From NCBI GenBank assembly GCA_024398835.1, contig JAKSIK010000003.1, positions 1-64,000 of the forward strand: 64,000 nucleotides of DNA. The letters are read 5' to 3'. The notes under the pieces were generated by a model that did no database searches, was not told where the DNA came from, and saw only the letters and a list, made by a program, of their open reading frames with translations. Position 1 is the stretch's first letter. Every line of letters starts with the position of its first letter. Position numbers and translations under genes: made by a program. The stretch is from Fibrobacter sp. GTDB lineage: Bacteria; Fibrobacterota; Fibrobacteria; Fibrobacterales; Fibrobacteraceae. This document shows, piece by piece, positions 60,699 through 64,000 of this stretch.

Positions 60699-60728
60699 AT
60701 TTTGTTTCGCAAATTTATCCGTAATGAA

Positions 60729-61331
60729 TTACTTTAAGAAGTTCATGTACGGGAGCTTCTTCGCAAGTTCCTGCACCTTGTCTGCATTGGCGGTGAGGGC
60801 TGCGCGAGCGTTCCAGGAGCCGTCGAGGAACTGGCCGCGCGGGCCTTCAGCAAGCGTGAGGGCGATGGTTTCACCGCCCATCTTCAATGTACGGGCTTCG
60901 GTGCTTGTTTCGAGCTCGCCGTTCGGGTTTGCTTCGATCCATGCGAGAATCTTGTCGGCAGTAGCGTGGTCCACCTTGTAGCAGGGAACGCCCAGGGCGA
61001 CGCAGTTGCCGAAGAAGATTTCGGAGTAGCTTTCAGCGATGATTGCCTTGATGCCCCAGCGCTTCAGAGCCTGCGGAGCGTGTTCACGGCTGGAACCGCA
61101 ACCGAAGTTCTGGTTGGAAACCAGGATGGTGCCGTTCTTGTAGGCCGGGTCACGGAAGGGGTGAACCTTGCCCTGGGCTTCCAGGCCGGCGATATCGTCA
61201 GCGAAAGCGTTTGCGCCGAGACCTTCGAAAGTCACGCACTTGAGGAAGCGAGCCGGAATGATACGGTCGGTATCGATGTCGTTACCGCGAACAGGAACGC
61301 CGGAACCTTTAACGATGTCAATAGAATTCAT
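60729..61331 (-). CDS. leuD: 3-isopropylmalate dehydratase small subunit
   Basis: A 200-residue swivelling-domain subunit that, with LeuC, isomerises 2-isopropylmalate to 3-isopropylmalate in leucine synthesis. Motifs: GNDIDTDRIIPARFLK near the N-terminus, NFGCGSSREHAPQAL and NCVALGVPCY. AAGGAG precedes the ATG. It starts 21 bases after leuC. Confidence 0.97.
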   Translation of the reverse strand: MNSIDIVKGSGVPVRGNDIDTDRIIPARFLKCVTFEGLGANAFADDIAGLEAQGKVHPFRDPAYKNGTILVSNQNFGCGSSREHAPQALKRWGIKAIIAESYSEIFFGNCVALGVPCYKVDHATADKILAWIEANPNGELETSTEARTLKMGGETIALTLAEGPRGQFLDGSWNARAALTANADKVQELAKKLPYMNFLK

Positions 61332-61352
61332 TTTTAAATCTCCTTGTTCCTA

Positions 61353-62762
61353 TTACTTGATGTACTTGCGGACGTCGGTGACCTTGCCTTCGATTGCAGC
61401 AGCTGCAACCATGGCGGGGCTCATCAAAATGGTACGGCCGGTGGGGGAGCCCTGACGGCCCTTGAAGTTACGGTTGCTGGAGGATGCGCTCACCTGGCGA
61501 CCCTTCAGCTTATCCGGATTCATGGCGAGGCAGAGGGAGCAGCCAGCTTCGCGCCATTCTGCACCTGCTTCCTTAAAGATCTTGTCGAGACCGAGAGCTT
61601 CTGCTTCAACCTTGATCTTCATGGAGCCCGGAACAACCCACATCTTGACGGTGTCGGCAACCTTGTGGCCCTTGATGATTTCAGCAGCAGCCTGGAGGTC
61701 GGAGAGACGGCCGTTGGTGCAGGAGCCCACGAATGCGATGTCGATGGGGGTGCCGATCATCTTGCCACCTTCTTCCCAGCCCATGTATTCATAAGCTTCG
61801 GAGATGACCTTCTTTTCGGAGCCTTCGAATTCAGAAATCTTCGGCATGTTGTCGTTGAGCTGGATTGCCTGTGCCGGAGTGATACCCCAGGTCACCATGG
61901 GTTCCAGGTTGTCGCAGTTGATTTCGATTTCGTCGTCGAACTGAGCGTCGGCGTCGGTAGCCACGGACTTCCAGTAGGCGACAGCTTCATCCCACTTGTC
62001 TGCCTTGGGAGCGTAGGGCTTGCCCTTCAGGAATTCGAAGGTCTTTTCGTCGGGGTTGCAGTAGCCAACGCGTGCGCCGCCTTCGATAGCCATGTTGCAG
62101 ACCGTCATACGGCCTTCCATGCTCATAGCTTCGATAACCGGGCCAGCAAATTCGTAAGCGTAGCCAACGCCGCCGTTCACGCCAAGCTTTGCGATGTAGG
62201 CGAGGGCAACGTCCTTAGCGGTGACACCCGGTTTGAGCTTGCCGGTGAAGTTGATGCGGCGGGTCTTGAGCGGGCTCATGGCGAGAGTTTGGGTGGCGAG
62301 AACGTCTGCTACCTGGCTAGTACCGATACCAAAGGCGATAGCGCCGAAGGCACCGTGGGTAGCGGTATGGGAGTCACCGCAAGCGACGGTCATACCCGGC
62401 TGGGTCACGCCTTCTTCCGGGCCAACAATGTGGATCACGCCCTGTTCGTTAGTCTTCGGGCCAAAGAACTTGATGCCGTTGGATTCGGTGTTCTTTTCGA
62501 TATGGGAAAGCATTTCTTCGGAAATGGCGTCCTGGAAGGGGCGGTTGCGTTCCGGGAACGTGGTCGGAATGATGTGGTCGACCGTTGCGAAGGTGCGTTC
62601 CGGGAACAGGACCTTCGTGCCTTCTTCACGGAGCGAGGCGAAGGCCTGCGGGCTCGTGACTTCGTGGCAGAGGTGGAGACCGATGAAAAGCTGGCACTGG
62701 CCGCTCGGGAGCTTGGCAACAGTGTGGCTTTCGAAAATCTTCTGATATAGTGATTTACCCAT
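61353..62762 (-). CDS. leuC: 3-isopropylmalate dehydratase large subunit
   Basis: A 469-residue aconitase-family subunit with a [4Fe-4S] cluster. Cluster ligands are in FVGSCTNGR and [11 protein letters not shown]; the substrate loop [13 protein letters not shown] is present. The start at 62762 ([13 protein letters not shown]) is the family start; an in-frame ATG at 62807 is less likely. First gene of leuCD. leuA and leuB are not in the window. Confidence 0.97.
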   Translation of the reverse strand: MGKSLYQKIFESHTVAKLPSGQCQLFIGLHLCHEVTSPQAFASLREEGTKVLFPERTFATVDHIIPTTFPERNRPFQDAISEEMLSHIEKNTESNGIKFFGPKTNEQGVIHIVGPEEGVTQPGMTVACGDSHTATHGAFGAIAFGIGTSQVADVLATQTLAMSPLKTRRINFTGKLKPGVTAKDVALAYIAKLGVNGGVGYAYEFAGPVIEAMSMEGRMTVCNMAIEGGARVGYCNPDEKTFEFLKGKPYAPKADKWDEAVAYWKSVATDADAQFDDEIEINCDNLEPMVTWGITPAQAIQLNDNMPKISEFEGSEKKVISEAYEYMGWEEGGKMIGTPIDIAFVGSCTNGRLSDLQAAAEIIKGHKVADTVKMWVVPGSMKIKVEAEALGLDKIFKEAGAEWREAGCSLCLAMNPDKLKGRQVSASSSNRNFKGRQGSPTGRTILMSPAMVAAAAIEGKVTDVRKYIK

Positions 62763-62817
62763 AATTTTCTCTTTTTTTGAATGGGGCAGGTAAGTTCCTT
62801 CGCCCATTTTTCGGGCA

Positions 62818-62825
62818 CAAATATA
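62818..62825 (-). promoter_or_regulatory. -7 box of leuCD
   Basis: Minus-strand TATATTTG, exact TAnnTTTG match, about 55 bases before the leuC start. Its -33 region overlaps the terminator at 62833-62856. I see no leucine-rich leader peptide or T-box in the short leader. Confidence 0.5.
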
Positions 62826-62832
62826 AAAATAA

Positions 62833-62856
62833 AAGGCCAGCCCAACGGTTGACCTT
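62833..62856 (-). terminator. Intrinsic terminator of the 62908-63345 gene
   Basis: AAGGCCAGCC and GGTTGACCTT pair with one mismatch and one G-T pair around CAAC; on the minus strand TTATTTTTATATTTG follows. Confidence 0.65.
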
Positions 62857-62907
62857 CAACATTTTGCGGTGTCTGCGCTGCCTATATGCCTGCGCGATCC
62901 GTATATT

Positions 62908-63345
62908 TTATTTTGTCTCAAACTTATAAGCGTCTCGATAATATGCAATCATATCGTTGATGCTCTCAAATGTTCCATTACGGAGAGAACGCCTTACTTC
63001 AATATCGCTTTTAGCCAGATTACGAAGTTCTTTGTCAACATCCTTGAAGAACAGATCATTGGCTGCCATATCCACCTGCTTCTGGCTATAATCGGAGTGA
63101 TAGCGGCGCTCCAGCATCTGGAACAGTTCCGTCTGGCATGAATTTTCAGGTGGTTCCCTCTTTGCCACAGGCATGTAGCAGTTCTTGATATAGTCCTGCT
63201 TCATTCTAATAATTGTTTGGTCTACAGCTGGTAAATCGTGGTCTTCATCATGGTCTGCCATTTTGGCCTTCGGCGTCTTCACCCCGGAACAACCCACCAT
63301 AAGCGTTGCGGCAATAAACAACGATGCAAACAATCCTAATTTCAT
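62908..63345 (-). CDS. Hypothetical lipoprotein, 145 aa
   Basis: A lipoprotein signal (MKLGLFASLFIAATLMVGC, lipobox MVGC, Cys19) is followed by a His/Asp-rich linker (DHDEDHD) and a helical mature domain with two further cysteines. No family is recognised. AGGAG lies nine bases before the ATG, and TATATTTG (63402-63409) provides an exact -7 box. The next gene upstream is the M23 peptidase. Confidence 0.78.
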   Translation of the reverse strand: MKLGLFASLFIAATLMVGCSGVKTPKAKMADHDEDHDLPAVDQTIIRMKQDYIKNCYMPVAKREPPENSCQTELFQMLERRYHSDYSQKQVDMAANDLFFKDVDKELRNLAKSDIEVRRSLRNGTFESINDMIAYYRDAYKFETK

Positions 63346-63401
63346 TCCAAAGACTCCTTTTCGTCCACCAGCGATTTAATCCCAACCGCAACTAATAGAT
63401 T

Positions 63402-63409
63402 CAAATATA
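63402..63409 (-). promoter_or_regulatory. -7 box of the 62908-63345 lipoprotein gene
   Basis: Minus-strand TATATTTG, exact TAnnTTTG match, with a leader of about 50 bases before the ATG at 63345. Confidence 0.5.
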
Positions 63410-63474
63410 AATGATTTTTCACAAAAAAAGTGACAATTTACGAGATTGACTGTGAAAATGTGAGCAAAAACAAT

Positions 63475-64000
63475 CTACTTAATGTGTGGCTTGAAGGTGT
63501 CGTACCACTTCATGGGGTCAATGACTCTGTATTTCACATTTCCGATGTGTTTTGTTCCCTTTTTATCGATGATTCCAGTGACAATATGGGCGTGTGGCCC
63601 AGTCGTATGTCCGGTGACTCCTACGGTAGCAATGGGGTCACCCTGCATTACTTCCTGTCCATCCAAATAGAGAAGCTGGTCGCAGTGCATAAAGAGAATC
63701 ACGTCTTTTTCACGAACAAGACCGATGATGATGCCGCCACGTTCGTCCTTGCTGGTCCAAGCCTTGGCGGAGAAGGGAGCCAAAATGCGTGCCCCTTGTC
63801 GACTGGCTAAATCAATGCCATTGTGCTGCCGATTTTGGGAAGATGCTTTTTCGTGATAATATTCTGTGAGATAGCTAATGCTATCCGAAACAAATGATCC
63901 CCAATATTTCCATGCGTTCCCAAGGGAATCCATAGCATTTTCTTTGATATTCCTGGATTGTGAAAATCGAATGATTGTGCCCGCTGGAGGAATGTTTAGG
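63475..64000 (-). CDS. M23 family (LytM-like) peptidase, 5' partial
   Basis: The frame is open to the right edge, so the N-terminus lies outside the window. The visible 174 residues include the M23 zinc site: NRQHNGIDLAS (H-x-x-x-D) and GPHAHIVTG (H-x-H), with the GDPIATVGVTGHTTG turn. Such enzymes cleave peptidoglycan cross-bridges or activate amidases in the periplasm. An internal ATG at 63933 is not necessarily the start, because upstream codons remain open. Confidence 0.88.
   Translation of the reverse strand, partial: LNIPPAGTIIRFSQSRNIKENAMDSLGNAWKYWGSFVSDSISYLTEYYHEKASSQNRQHNGIDLASRQGARILAPFSAKAWTSKDERGGIIIGLVREKDVILFMHCDQLLYLDGQEVMQGDPIATVGVTGHTTGPHAHIVTGIIDKKGTKHIGNVKYRVIDPMKWYDTFKPHIK

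Noticed and set aside
61344..62750. 468-codon plus-strand open frame
   Set aside because: Antisense of leuC, a certain gene; the His/Gly/Val/Phe-rich composition is typical of antisense frames here.

Overview
The window looks like chromosomal DNA of a Fibrobacter-type bacterium (phylum Fibrobacterota, FCB superphylum). I cannot name a species. Four things point there. (1) Three secreted proteins end in type IX secretion (T9SS)-like sorting domains, and a PorQ-like T9SS outer-membrane protein is encoded at 54942-55955. (2) There are many Sec/lipobox proteins and a large double beta-helix enzyme with a DNRLRE/CBM96-like module. (3) Many genes carry a Bacteroidetes-style -7 box (TAnnTTTG). (4) Housekeeping genes sit in loosely organised, mostly short operons. 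No rRNA, CRISPR array, complete IS or prophage is visible.

Layout: 1-1124, end of a repeat-rich secreted protein. 1125-3546, a recombination-scarred segment with an Rpn-family nuclease gene, a duplicated 3' tail, a deletion-derived repeat and two small unknown genes. 3313-7954 (minus), proS-metF-aguB-aguA (prolyl-tRNA synthetase, methylene-THF reductase, agmatine to putrescine). 8087-10489, an amino-acid ABC importer. 10529-14906, vanZ-like, murB, a small CHC2/TOPRIM primase, a sigma-70 factor and a monofunctional transglycosylase. 14916-17609, an AAA/DUF4143 ATPase and a GspE/PilB-type ATPase. 17823-23477 (minus), a TolC-adaptor-RND efflux operon. 23638-25675 (minus), dnaX-ybaB. 25935-29286, two small unknown genes and pheT. 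29562-32544, an AT-rich accessory island with two unknown genes, a 490-base non-coding stretch and an AbiE type IV toxin-antitoxin pair. 32618-38991 (minus), rpsD, a lipoprotein/beta-helix enzyme pair and endonuclease I. 39043-43842 (minus), an unusual amino-acid ABC operon of lipoprotein-receptor/permease fusions plus an ATPase with an extra C-terminal domain. 43891-49975, guaA and the moxR-DUF58-transglutaminase operon. 50069-51925, a secreted DUF4874/DUF4832-type protein. 51992-55955 (minus), a small lipoprotein, sufB, a GT2-like protein and the PorQ-like gene. 56036-60618, tRNA-Lys, mfd, tatD and a small gene. 60729-62762 (minus), leuCD. 62908-64000 (minus), a lipoprotein and an M23 peptidase cut by the window edge.

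The strongest observations are these. dnaX contains an A10 run placed so that slippage in either direction meets a stop within a few codons, which predicts a short gamma form. At least six genes have a -7 box only 4-7 bases before the ATG with no Shine-Dalgarno, which predicts leaderless mRNAs. The ABC operon encodes receptor domains whose two halves appear in reversed order, once in one protein and twice in the other, fused to the permease. The RND pump lacks both canonical TM4 aspartates. The Rpn nuclease tail has been swapped by an out-of-frame 99-base tandem duplication. A terminator-like hairpin encloses the start codon of endA.
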